Assembly: GCF_000001735.4 (NCBI RefSeq)
Contig: NC_003070.9
Coordinates: forward strand, 24,351,971-24,415,970
DNA length: 64,000 bases
Direction: 5' to 3'
Source: Arabidopsis thaliana
Taxonomy: Eukaryota > Streptophyta > Magnoliopsida > Brassicales > Brassicaceae
In this document: positions 1-9,923 of the stretch, piece after piece
How the letters are laid out: each line of letters starts with the position of its first letter
Numbering within the stretch: the first letter of the stretch is position 1
Position numbers and translations under genes: made by a program
Notes under the pieces: model-generated
The model's input: the letters and a program-made list of their open reading frames with translations, nothing else
Told to the model about the DNA's origin: nothing
The model's database searches: none

Positions 1-223
1 CTCAACAATTTTAACTCACCAACAAAGATGTACGTACATTATTATACATGAGAACATAACATTTTTCAAAAGTATGAGGAACAACTATACTTTGACCATA
101 TATTTTTATTTAATTATTATCTATGAATAGATTTATGATGAAAACCCCAAAAGATATTTTATCTAATCAAAATAACCAAAGGTTTCTAATGTACAAACTC
201 AATAAATATTTTGTATGCCGCCT

Positions 224-601
224 TTACAATAAAACAAAATCTAACATGTTGATTTCTATTTTAAATAATATTTTATTTATTATCATTTGAAGACAATTCA
301 CGATTAGCAATATCATATAAACATATGTGCGTAACGGTAATAATATATACGTACACGGTAGTAATATGTACGTACACGGTAGTAATGTGTACATACACGG
401 TAGTAATGTGTACGTACACGGTAGTAATGTGTACGTACGTATACCGTAAATTACATATACGTACAATTTTTTTTTAATGAAGGGTATAATTGTAATTTTG
501 CACTCGTCTTCAACCTCTGCAACCCTAATTTTGCAGCCGCTTGTTAACTCATTAACATCCGAAACTCCTCGTCGCCGACTACTCTTCTTCATCTCCGCCA
601 T
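224..601 (-). CDS. Hypothetical 125-aa ORF containing a 7-residue repeat
   Basis: An open frame runs on the minus strand from the ATG at 601. The first 45 or so residues are hydrophilic and rich in Lys, Arg and Glu. The middle is built from the 21-bp minisatellite at about 333-442, which reads as a heptad of the type YTLLPCT. The end is hydrophobic. I recognise no family. An open frame across a 21-bp repeat is easy to get by chance because the unit is a multiple of three. It may be a real small gene or a chance reading, and I see no intron or homology to decide. Confidence 0.25.
   Translation of the reverse strand: MAEMKKSSRRRGVSDVNELTSGCKIRVAEVEDECKITIIPFIKKKLYVYVIYGIRTYTLLPCTYTLLPCMYTLLPCTYILLPCTYILLPLRTYVYMILLIVNCLQMIINKILFKIEINMLDFVLL
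333..442. repeat. 21-bp minisatellite, about five copies
   Basis: Head-to-tail copies of a 21-bp unit (core acggtagtaatgtgtacgta) occur with a few substitutions. The first copy (near 325-350) is the most diverged. The flanks carry further GTAC-rich sequence, so the array probably grew from an alternating TACGTA stretch. Copy number is likely to vary between accessions. Confidence 0.85.
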
Positions 602-1438
602 TTGACTATGAACAATAATTCAAGAAACCAGAAAATCCTCTTTTTGTTATCCTTTATCACGAGCTCGATCGAAATTTCCTCAACTTAAGCAACGACTAGA
701 ACTCGCACAGAGCCTCAATTGAAATTTCACTTTCGATCAGAGTTTGTGTTTGTCGGAATTGTTCTTTGTCTTCGACAAACAGTTCTTGATTTCCTTTGGT
801 TGTCAGAAAGTTAATAACGTGTTTTTGATTTAATTTTAAATTTAAATTTTGGTAACAAGAAAAATAAAGAAACGAAACTGAACCGCCTCCTTTCATTTCT
901 CGTTCCAGGGCAAATTTATCCATTTTTGGCTGAATGGCTAAAATCTGGTTGGGCCAGCCCACTTTGTCTTTTTGTGAAAGAAAAAGTCAGAAAGGTGTCC
1001 ATGGTGAAAATTTCTTTTGTTTCTTCTACTTCTTTGGCTCTTCATACTCTATATCTGTTTTTATTCTCTTGTTTCTATGTTCCGCTATAGCTCAAGCATG
1101 TTGAGTAGCTTGAAGAAATCTTCAAGTCCTGATATCTTTAAACTAGGAAAGGATTATTTATTTTAGATATTTGATAATAGAGTTTAGTAAAAAATGATAT
1201 AGTTAAAAAAATAAAAAAAATAAAAAAATAAAATGATATAGTTAATTTTGTTTGTTAACAAACATGCAACATGCTGATTTAAATCTGGATAATAAGTTAA
1301 TAACACATTGATACCACAGTTACCGCTTAATATCGTATGATTAGTATTAAAAATCTTCTCCAGAATTTCAACGTTGTTTTTGCTACTCACGCATTGTACC
1401 TTAAATGATCTTATTCATCATTTCTAACAAAACAATTT
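602..1438. other. Intergenic, no firm gene
   Basis: AT-rich sequence. An ATG at 1001 opens a 29-codon hydrophobic frame ending at 1090 (first residues MVKISFVSSTSLAL) that looks like a signal peptide. It could be a first exon for the ORF at 1439-1591, but I could not find a convincing donor in the right phase. Nothing else is supported. Confidence 0.4.
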
Positions 1439-1591
1439 ATGCATTCTTCGCCAGTAGAAGAACCTAGTAGAGTGCTATCGGCAACAACTCCGTCTTGTTC
1501 ATGCGGATGCAAAAGAAGACGTCCATGCCCACGTCCACGTCCATGTCCACCTCCACGTCCACACTATTCAAGAAATTATACAGACCCTTGA
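1439..1591 (+). CDS. Possible secreted-peptide exon, Cys/Pro/Arg-rich (50 aa)
   Basis: A 50-codon frame (ATG 1439, TGA 1589-1591) contains PSCSCGCKRRRPC followed by Pro-Arg repeats and ends in TDP. The order Ser-x-Ser-Cys-Gly, then Arg-Pro-Cys-Arg/Pro, then a short polar tail ending in Pro parallels the second exon of the three peptide genes at 2.8-7.9 kb. A tract resembling a 3' splice site (ttcttcgccag) precedes the conserved part, so this may be exon 2 of a diverged paralogue whose exon 1 lies upstream. The match is short and low in complexity, so it could be coincidental. Expression evidence would decide. Confidence 0.35.
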   Translation: MHSSPVEEPSRVLSATTPSCSCGCKRRRPCPRPRPCPPPRPHYSRNYTDP

Positions 1592-2560
1592 AAAAGAAGA
1601 ATGAAGAAGAGAAAACAAGGATCAATTATGGGATTGGTACAATATAGTTGAGGGTATTGTCTAATGTAGTACTTTTGAATATGCTTATAGATTTAGACAT
1701 ATTAAAGACTATTTTCTCCTTTTAAATCAATGAAGAAAATACTTGAGTTCAATCCTTCTTTTGCCTTTGCATAACCGTCTCTCATCCACACCAACAAAAC
1801 AAATCCCAGAACCTTCTTTTGCAGAATTTTAAAGACACACAAAGCAATGAATAAGAACACTTGGTTTACAATAACGATCGAAACTGGTTTACAATAATGA
1901 CCGAATATGGTTTGCAAATATAGATGAATTGGAATTTAATTGATTCGATCTATATCTAAAATTAAATTTCTTGGGTTCCCTAAATACTATCCTCTTAGGG
2001 TTTAGATTTCTATTATCAAAACTCTCGTTTAATTTGAGCAAATTGGTTAATCGGAGAGGTTAGGGAAAACAACGTTTTCTGGTATAAAGAGACGAGAGAA
2101 ACGGTATTGATGGAGTTAAAAGTGATGATGTTGATGAAATACTGAGTCAACGTTAATAAGGCAAGAGCCGACTGTGAGAAGCAAGGTTTCATGGTTGGGA
2201 ATTTTGTTGCGCAACGGAGAAGATGAAGTGAATTTTGTTGCGCAACGGATTTCCGCAAGCTTTTCCCGAGAAAACAAAGATATCATCTACATTCTATTTT
2301 TGTGCTGTAACTTTTCTGAATTTTTTGTAAACAATTTTTTGTGATATATATATATATATAAACAATTTTATATCATTAAGTATGGTACTCTTTAATGTTT
2401 TTAACGGAACATGACCAAAACTGCTAGTGAAAGCATTTTGTCTTAACTTTACAAAAGAAGTTATCTTTTTTTTAACACAAACTGGTTTTCTTCGGTAAAT
2501 AAAAAGACTAAGTTTGTAAATTTATTCTTAGACAATTATTTACTATTATTGCCGACTAAT
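1592..2560. other. Intergenic, nothing recognised
   Basis: About 1 kb of AT-rich sequence with a short TA run near 2345-2360. The longer reading frames here lack any family resemblance, and I treat them as chance. Confidence 0.5.
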
Positions 2561-2770
2561 ATGAAAATGCAAAGAAGTCGTATTTGGCATTATCCAAAAG
2601 AAGGGACAAAACACTTATCTCTTAAAACTTAAATTTTAAGCCATTCGTTTACCAACAATGAATCTTGTGGCTGATGTAGAAACCGCGTTCACTTGTCAAC
2701 ATTTAGAAATAATGTTGGCTTTCAAAGAATTAAATAGAAACAACCAAAATGTATGAGGTTGAGCGTCTTC

Positions 2771-2780
2771 TATATATTTA
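2771..2780 (+). promoter_or_regulatory. TATA box of peptide gene copy 1
   Basis: A TATATATTTA run lies about 45 bp before the ATG at 2822. It sits in a stretch (gtcttctatatat) that recurs at the same distance before copy 2 and before the decayed copy at 4.6 kb. This short spacing favours the inner ATG as the start. Confidence 0.6.
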
Positions 2781-2821
2781 TTACAAGACTTGCGATGACC
2801 AAAAACGCAACGAAGAACGAA

Positions 2822-3205
2822 ATGGGTTCAAAGTCACCAAATATTGTCGCACTTGTGTTACCACTACTTCTTATACTTTACACTCTTTCCTCTCAAGTTG
2901 AAGTCGTGGAATCTACAGGGCGCAAACTTGGTAAGTGTCTTTATAACAAATTCCCAAATTTATACATTTAGTACTATAAAGTTTTGAAAAGACTAACGAA
3001 CTTGAAATCAAACATCTCATTAAATTAGTTTAACGTTAATACTGCAGCGTTTTGGGGAAATCCTATCGTGTGGACTCCACACTCAAATTCATGTGGAGGT
3101 TCTCCAGCATCAGTATTTGCTTCTTCCAAGTGGACGACAGGCCGACCATGCAGACGTAGTCGTCCTCCAGGAACTAATATTCCTGTTTCTGATCAATCTC
3201 CATAG
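2822..3205 (+). CDS. Small secreted peptide precursor, SCOOP/STMP-like (copy 1, 88 aa)
   Basis: There are two exons, 2822-2930 and 3048-3205, with donor g|gtaagt and acceptor ctgcag, and the phase is consistent. The precursor starts [20 protein letters not shown], a classic signal peptide, followed by a short variable region ending GRKL at the intron. Exon 2 carries the conserved block [17 protein letters not shown] and then a basic [10 protein letters not shown] stretch and a DQSP end. An upstream in-frame ATG at 2753 is less likely because it lies before the TATA box at about 2771-2780. The Ser-x-Ser core resembles serine-rich endogenous peptides that act as extracellular immune or root-growth signals. 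Function is inferred from this resemblance. Two cysteines are shared by all three copies, which could form a disulfide. Confidence 0.8.
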
Positions 3206-4040
3206 TACTTTGAGTTTGAGTTACTCTGTGTTCGAATTTTAAAGTATATGTGGTTTTCTGTTTTAGTTTCGTGTCTCAACTCTCAAGTGTAGAGGAATGT
3301 TATAAACTACTATGCAATGAAGGAACTAATACTTATGATGGTATTTTACTAATTATGTTATTATTCATAATTCCATGCATTAGAGCCAATTGTCGCATTT
3401 TTTTTCTTTCAGAATTCTTCAAACTTGTCAAATCGAAATCTCTTCTTTAGAAGCGACTAGATTAGTTTTTTTCTTCAAAAGAAATTCTCTACTGAATTTA
3501 TAATTTAAAGAGTTCACGAGCTGCCTACTAAAATATGAAAAATATTTATGAATCCAGCAATACAAATTGTAGCTTTGCAATACAAGAAAGAACAACTTTT
3601 CATAGAGATCAAAAACGCTAGATAAAAAAAAAACGGGGAAGACTAACTAGTAAGTACCACGAGTATAACACATTTTTTGGATTTAGTTTCTATGATTGCT
3701 TTCGCAACGGACGTCTATGAGTTTTGAGAGCTCCAAGAACTGTTGTCTTCTTTAGCGTTTGTTTTATCCCACGTTAGCATAACTTTCAGACTTGTTAAAG
3801 TGTGGGCTTAGTTCTAGGTTTTGGATTTGTGAACTTCAACGGATAGATTGGTCTTACCTTTTTAGCCTGTTATTGTTGGGTTGTAACAAGAAAAAAAAAG
3901 GGGATAAGCAAAAGAGAGCATGACAGGCACAGTACACTAATAGTCTAGTCATCACGTAGTAATCAATACCAAAATGTCACCTAGTAAGCAAAAACTCCAT
4001 GCAATGTCTATATCGAAGAAAAAAAAAAAAAAAAAAAAAA
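3206..4040. other. Intergenic, 3' side of peptide copy 1
   Basis: AT-rich, with a poly(A) tract at about 4020-4040. No gene was recognised. The 66-aa frame at 3250 has no features beyond hydrophobicity. Confidence 0.5.
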
Positions 4041-4690
4041 AGCATGATGAATTTAACGATCATTGATAGTAACACAGTGCTAGTCTTTGTTAGCATGAGT
4101 CAAAGTCATCAGTCGGTTCATCCAGAATCCAACGATCTCATAATCTACTGACCCGGAGAATAAGGCTTTCAAGTCAACATAAGTCAACCAACATTATATT
4201 AGGCAGCTCAACTTTAATATCATTCTTGACTAATATGAATTCGTATTTGCCTTTTACCAAAAGAAAGGATAGAACATGTATATCTCTTAAAATTCAGATT
4301 TTGTGGTCATTCGTTTATTCACCAATGAATCTTGCAGCAAATGTTGAAACCACGTCAACTTACGGAAATTTGGAAATAATGTTTCATTTAAAAGAAAAGA
4401 AACTAGTAAAAGCAAAAAAAAAGAAATACGTGAAATCTAGAGGTCATTGATTCGATTGGTACTTGATAGAAAACCATATCAAATACTTCAGTCTCCGATT
4501 TAAGAGAATGTACGGGTTTAAGAACAAAACCTTTTCATAGTTTAAAAAAAAAAATTAACAAAAAAATAAATAAAAATTCAAATGTCTTCTATATATTCAT
4601 CACAAGACTTGAGATGACCAAAAACACGACGACAAAAAAAGATGACTTCGAAGTCACCAAATACTTGTGTTACTATTGCTTCTTAATTAG
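4041..4690 (+). pseudogene. Decayed copy of the secreted-peptide gene (promoter plus start of exon 1)
   Basis: From about 4041 the sequence aligns with the region upstream of copy 2 (from about 5430). Shared stretches include ttcaacgatcattgatag-like, gagtcaaagtcatc and gactaatatgaa. The TATA-like tctatatatt (4588-4597) and the run gatgaccaaaaac follow as in copy 1. The start codon at 4642 opens MTSKSPNTCVTIAS and then hits TAA at 4684-4686, where the intact copies continue through the signal peptide. No exon 2 is found nearby. Confidence 0.7.
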
Positions 4691-5100
4691 AACACATTCA
4701 TTGATGAGAGACTCTTTTGAGTTTCTTAAAATTACAATATTTAATATTTTAATATTAAAAAAAAATTAAGCAGAAAAAGATATATCGGGCCAAAGTCTCT
4801 CAAACATGTTTTTTTTTAATATAATGTTAAACTTTTTTTTTTTTTAAAATAACGTTTTTACAATTAGTGCATCTTGTGTTTGAAAATCGAATCTAAAAAA
4901 AACAGAATATATGAATTGAACACACAACTCTAATTATTAAGACCGACTCCGAAACCAGCTTTGGAAGCAAGCTTCATAACGTCGATCGTTTCTTCTCTCA
5001 AATAGGTTTTAAAGTCTCCTAAACAAGACACGTCTATCATTTTCTCTCATGCTTTTCTATTATTTTATAAATTTTTAACCTTCAGATACTCTCTCACATA

Positions 5101-5210
5101 CCACAATTGAAGATGCCCTTATACTTATCACTTTTTCCTCTCGACTTGGGATCGTGGAATCTGCTTGCCGCTTTCATTAAGTGTAGAGGAGTAGAAGAGA
5201 TTAAAGGAGA
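5101..5210 (+). pseudogene. Fragment of a secreted-peptide exon 1
   Basis: The sequence cttatactta...tttcctctc...gtggaatct matches the signal-peptide half of exon 1 in copies 1 and 2, followed by ttaagtgt where the intact genes have the donor ggtaagtgt. The frame is broken. It may be the missing half of the pseudogene ending at 4690, split by about 410 bp of unrelated sequence, or a separate remnant. Confidence 0.55.
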
Positions 5211-5503
5211 GCATAGATATTGGGTTTTGAGCTTTAGAGAGCTCTACTTTTCTATTTTTTTTGTTTGTTTGTTAGGAAATCCATTGAACACCATCAAGGA
5301 TTAGAAGAGATTTTTTTTTAGTATAATTCTACTAATACAAAATTAAGCACTAAAGTCTAAACCGCACTCGCAATATTTTATATTCACAGTAACTATAAGA
5401 AGCGAAGCTAAAAAGAAAAACAGAAAAAAGCTTGATGACCAATTCAACGATCATTGATAGTGGCAAAGTGCGAGCTGAGTCTTTGTTATTTGCTTTCAAC
5501 ATA

Positions 5504-5617
5504 AGTCAAAGTCATCTGCGGTTCATCTAAAATCAAACGATATCAAGTGACACTGAAAATAAAGTGTCAAGTCGTTGTTACTTTCTTCTTTCTAAGTCAA
5601 CCTACACTAATAGTCAA
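5504..5617 (+). promoter_or_regulatory. W-box core cluster upstream of peptide copy 2
   Basis: AGTCAA (reverse of TTGACT, the WRKY core) occurs at 5504-5509, 5595-5600 and 5612-5617. The equivalent block of the decayed copy has AGTCAA at 4098, 4172 and 4182 and TTGACT at 4226. WRKY control of a defence peptide would make sense, but these hexamers are common and the assignment is inferred. Confidence 0.4.
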
Positions 5618-5862
5618 CTCCACTTAATATATTCTTCTTCGACTAATATGAAATGGCAAAGAAGTCGTATTTGAATTTTTCCAAAAAACCAACGGACAAT
5701 GCACTTATCTCTTAAAATTCAAATTTGTAAATCAATAAAAAGGAATCTTGTAGGCTTGTAGGTAATTTAGAAACCGCATTCACACGTGAAACTTTGAAAT
5801 AAAACTAAAAGCTGGTTTACAAGAAAACTAATAGGGAAACCAAAAATATGAGGTTAGGCGTC

Positions 5863-5877
5863 TTCTATATATATATC
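5863..5877 (+). promoter_or_regulatory. TATA box of peptide gene copy 2
   Basis: The run tctatatatatatc lies about 45 bp upstream of the ATG at 5917, in the same duplicated context as copy 1. Confidence 0.55.
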
Positions 5878-5916
5878 ACAAACTTGCAATGAAAAAAAAA
5901 CGCAACTAAGGAGAAA

Positions 5917-6405
5917 ATGGGTATGAAGTCTCCAAATATTGCTGCATTTATGTTACCACTGCTTCTTATACTTTTCACGCTTTCCTCTCAGCTTAAAGTC
6001 GTGGAATCTACAGGCCGCAAACTTGGTAAGTTTCTTTACAACAAATACACTATGTCTTGCCCTATCTCTTTCTGTTTTCTTGTGTATATCATTTTTAATT
6101 AGAAAATAGAAAGAGTGTAGGAAAGATATATATTCATCCTTGCATCAACAATTTCTAAAATAAAGTTGTGAAAAGAACGAGCTGGAAATCTATTTTTCCA
6201 CCAAAGTAAATTAAAAATCTCCCTTATTTTAGTTTTGAACTTTAATATGGCAGCGTGGGGGTTTTCGGGAACACCTATCGTGTACACACCACCTTCAAGG
6301 TCATGTGGAACTTCTCCAGCAGTATTCACTTCGAAGTGGAGGAGACCCCGACCATGCAGGCTTCCTCCAGGCAGTTATATTCCTGCTTCTGACCAATCTC
6401 CTTAA
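5917..6405 (+). CDS. Small secreted peptide precursor, SCOOP/STMP-like (copy 2, 86 aa)
   Basis: Exons are 5917-6025 and 6254-6405, with donor g|gtaagt and acceptor tggcag. The N-terminus MGMKSPNIAAFMLPLLLIL is a signal peptide. The region up to GRKL is nearly identical to copy 1, showing recent duplication. Exon 2 has the conserved PIVYTPPSRSCGTSPAV, a basic RPRPCRLPPG segment and the end ASDQSP. Two Ser residues around Arg (S-R-S) followed by Cys-Gly match the core of the other copies. The likely role is an apoplastic signalling peptide released from the C-terminal half, inferred by resemblance. Exon 2 differs from copy 1 mostly around the core, while the flanks are conserved. Confidence 0.8.
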
Positions 6406-7100
6406 CTACGTACTTCTGTGTCTTTGTGTCAGAGTTTTGAAGTTCTATGCAATAATAAAGTGTATGTGGTTTTAAGATTTGGTTTACACATCTAAAAACA
6501 TGTGCTCCTTTCAAATGATGTAAACAAAAAGTATTGTGTTTAATTAAAACTAAAAATAATATTGTTGATCATAAATCATAATATCGAAATAGTTGTTGAA
6601 TCCTTTTGATGATCAGTGGTTGAATAATCTCTAGCGTTTTTACCTCAGATTTTGGATTTGACTTTTATGGAATGTATTAGTTTTAAGTATCTGGGTGCAA
6701 TCTTATCGCATATTCCGACGTTCTGTAACCATTTTGTGTGCTACGTTTAAATGTCAAAGAACAAAACAAAAAACAAAATGTCTTTCGTGACGGTAATATT
6801 AATAGAACCACCAATCGTGAACGTATGTGTTTCAGAAGAAGTAGTGTATCGTGGAATCATATGTGGAACACATAAATCATACTTGATATGTGTTGGATGT
6901 GGTAATTTATCGATATATTTATTTGTTCGAAAACTTGTTGAGACCGAATAAATTAATTAATTTATCAAGTATTAAAAAGTTCGTTTGAGGAAAACTATTA
7001 TTTGCAATAGGAAAAGCTCAAAAGTATTTATTGTGAAGGTAAGAATTACAAAACGAATTGAGATAGTGAAAGTAAAAAGAAAAAAAAAAAAATAGTTATG
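6406..7100. other. Intergenic between peptide copies 2 and 3
   Basis: AT-rich. A 66-codon frame at 6751-6951 has no recognisable domain. Nothing supported. Confidence 0.5.
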
Positions 7101-7485
7101 CTGACATATACTATGATCGTGGATAGTGAGACTAATATAAAGGTACTAAAGTCAGGTCAAGCATATGAAATATTTTCACACTTCAGTCGTTTGATCATGA
7201 TGACTGTTGTTATATTAGAGTAATAGATAATGGCAAGAAAGTCGTATGTTTCTAATAGATTAGTTAAAAAAAAAAAAAAAAAATCTTCTGGAGCAATCAA
7301 ACGTGTAATCATATAATTATTTAAAAGAATCTTATAGATAACGTACGTACGTAGAAACCGCGTTATGTTCTTAAAATATGGTTTTTATGTAAATAGCATA
7401 AAGAAACAAAATTAAAATAGGCCATGGTCTATATATGTTGGTCAATAGAGATCAGATCAGATCAAACCGTGACGAGAAAAAAAAA

Positions 7486-7877
7486 ATGGGTTCGAAGACA
7501 TCAACAAATATGGTTGCTCTTCTCTTATCTCTTCTTATTCTGATTTTCACTCTTTCCTCTCAAGTTAAAGTCGTCGAGGCTACAAGTCGCAAACTTGGTA
7601 AGTACTTATCCTTAGACGCTTATAATTTAATCACCTCGCAATCATCGGATCGCATAAGCTAATATGTTAATTAAACCAAAAATGATTAAGAAATTCACTT
7701 GAATTTTATTTGTTCACCTATGCGATTTGTGCACTTGATGTCGTAGCAAACGGAAGGCCCATCGTGTGGACTCCGGCATCTAGATCATGTGGAGCTTCCC
7801 ATGCATCGTGGAAGAAGAATAATGGACCTTGTAAACGTCCTCCGAGAACAGCTCCTGCTTCTTACAACTCTCCTTAA
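7486..7877 (+). CDS. Small secreted peptide precursor, SCOOP/STMP-like (copy 3, 80 aa)
   Basis: Exons are 7486-7597 and 7747-7877, with donor g|gtaagt and acceptor tcgtag in the same phase as the other copies. The N-terminus [19 protein letters not shown] is a signal peptide. The intron falls after SRKL, exactly where the paralogues have GRKL. Exon 2 contains [19 protein letters not shown], then [13 protein letters not shown] and a YNSP end. It is the most diverged of the three and has lost about seven residues between the core and the second cysteine. A TATA run (about 7429-7436) sits about 50 bp before the start. The upstream in-frame ATG at 7435 lies at the TATA box and is an unlikely start. 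Role as for the paralogues, inferred. Confidence 0.8.
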
Positions 7878-9200
7878 AACCATAAAACACATTTTTCTGT
7901 TTTTTTTTTTTTTTTTTTTTTGGAATCTTTGGCTGATTTGAAACAAACAAATTGTATGGTTTTTGTATGAATTAGCGTGTACTCAAATTATGAACTATGC
8001 AACTCCATATAACCTATTTCCGATTGTGTAGATCGTCAAAATATGTACCAATTTTGTATTTTTGTTATGAGATATATGTAGCAAATTTCAGAAAACAAAC
8101 TTCTTACTACTAATATCTCAATGGAGTTGAGCTGAGCATAGTTCCGAATTATGAAGTAAATCGCCGTGTTTTGCTTGATCAATATGTCTTGGGAGTGGTC
8201 AAAATCTTGGATGAATTTGTTTTAGATGAGACGAAGACTCAACTCCATCGAGATATTCCTTCATCAAATCGAAATCAGAATTGATTACAGTGAGCAATTG
8301 GAGAACGTGGGAGATCAATGGATCTGCAATCTGCATGTTCCACGGCTAAGGAAAGGGTGGTGGGTTTCTATCTCTTGGAAGATGGAAAAACGAAAGTATA
8401 TCCTTAATTTCGTCTGCAATATGTTGCACAACAACACAAATGCGTTTCATTGCGGCGGAGGAGCTCTCTGGATATCGCTGAGAATGAGATTATTTCGCTC
8501 AGTTTCCGAACGGCGTAAGAAAAATGCCTAAAATTAGCTATTAAAGATGATGACCAATGAAGCAAACCTAGAGATTGTTGTTGACAAGACTTCTGATAGC
8601 ATGTAAGTCAAGATTGCACAAATACCATACACCCATCTTTTTCTTCGCCAATCCAAAGAGATGACATAGCTCAATCGTCCAAGGTTTAAATCTAGCGATG
8701 GGAAGAGAATCAAATTTTCGTCCGAAAAGTCCCTTTTTCCCTTAGCCGAAGCCAATAATTCCCCCTCTCAAATAGAAGTGAATAAATGTTTAATTTTTAA
8801 TCGAAAAATTTGGATATTACTATCATATCTCCATCCTAACCTAACAATTACACCCAAAACCATGGTTCGTAGCCGAACCTCTTCATCCGAACCACCTTTA
8901 CTCTCTTTTGAAAATCAAATCCCTAATATTTCGTGATATTTGTTATTCAGATTCTTCTTCTTGTAATTGTTAAGCTTTACGATCTATAATTTCGAACTCT
9001 CTTTATAACTTACTATGTACCTTTGTAACAGTTAGAGACTTTCAAATTATGTAATACTAAATTTTTTTCTTAAGAAATATAGAATGTCATGCATATGAAA
9101 AAAGACTATAAATTCACTTGGTGAAAAGATACATCATCAATGTATAAAGAACAATTGCTTGAAAAGAACTGACAAGTAGCCCAAGAAGTACAAACATGTT
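7878..9200. other. Intergenic between peptide copy 3 and ECI1
   Basis: A T-run lies at about 7901-7921. A 101-codon plus-strand frame (8226-8531) and a 73-codon minus-strand frame (8534-8755) are present, but neither resembles a family I know. Both could be remnants. Confidence 0.4.
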
Positions 9201-9923
9201 CTAAAGTTTAGATCCAGTGCTACGCACCACACTTGAACCACTCTCATATTCACCAATCGTATGGATAAGAACCTCTCTTAAAAGACTCTCTCTCATCTTA
9301 CCATACACGTGTCCATCACCACCTCTCTGAACAATCTCCTCACCTAACTTAATGGCGGCTTCAACCGTCTCCGCCGCACTACCATACGCCGAATCAACAA
9401 TCCCCATCTTAACACCCACATCCGCCGTCACTTTCGCCGCCGTCAACATCACATCCCTTCTGGCCGCCGGAGAACCAATCTTACCCCTAATAACAGCCAT
9501 AAACCACGCCGGAACTATCAACTCAATATCCAATTCACTCATATACAAAAAACCTCTATCACGACGCATCAATACATAATCATGACTCATCGCTAAAATA
9601 CATCCCGCGGCGGAAGCGTGACCTGTGACGGCGGCGATTGTTGGCATAGGAAGAGAGATTAGATCGGCGACTAAGGATCTAAGTTTTGCGTCCATTACAA
9701 CAGAGAGAGAAGGATTTGACTCGGCTAAAGCGAGATCGTAGCCGTTGGAGAAGAATTTACCATCTGATGTTGTGATGAGTACTGATTGTGAAAATGATGG
9801 ATCTGATCGGATTTGGTTGATGGTGGAGCGGAGAGAGTCGAGTAAGGTTGGGTTTAGACGGTGTTCGCCGTCGCCGGTGAGTTTTAGTATGAAAAGACGA
9901 TCACGTTTCTCTAATGAACACAT
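9201..9923 (-). CDS. ECI1: Peroxisomal delta3,delta2-enoyl-CoA isomerase (crotonase family)
   Basis: An intronless 240-aa gene; ATG at 9921-9923, stop at 9201. The protein has the crotonase fold. Residues FSNGYDLA form the first oxyanion-hole loop and TGHASAAGCILAMSHDY the second, with the usual GxxxxxG helix. The family shifts cis-3 or trans-3 double bonds to trans-2 so that unsaturated fatty acids can enter beta-oxidation. The C-terminus ends in SKL, a canonical type 1 peroxisome targeting signal, so the enzyme should act in the peroxisome matrix. The length and the short N-terminus suit the plant monofunctional isomerases rather than the multifunctional protein. The product call is firm. 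The isomerase rather than hydratase assignment rests on recognising this locus. Confidence 0.93.
   Translation of the reverse strand: MCSLEKRDRLFILKLTGDGEHRLNPTLLDSLRSTINQIRSDPSFSQSVLITTSDGKFFSNGYDLALAESNPSLSVVMDAKLRSLVADLISLPMPTIAAVTGHASAAGCILAMSHDYVLMRRDRGFLYMSELDIELIVPAWFMAVIRGKIGSPAARRDVMLTAAKVTADVGVKMGIVDSAYGSAAETVEAAIKLGEEIVQRGGDGHVYGKMRESLLREVLIHTIGEYESGSSVVRSTGSKL

Noticed and set aside
2753-2821. Upstream in-frame ATG that would extend peptide gene copy 1
   Set aside because: It lies before the conserved TATA box, and the extra residues would bury the signal peptide; the other copies have no such extension.
8226-8755. A 101-aa plus-strand and a 73-aa minus-strand frame
   Set aside because: No family resemblance, no splice pattern and no start context that sets them apart from chance frames.
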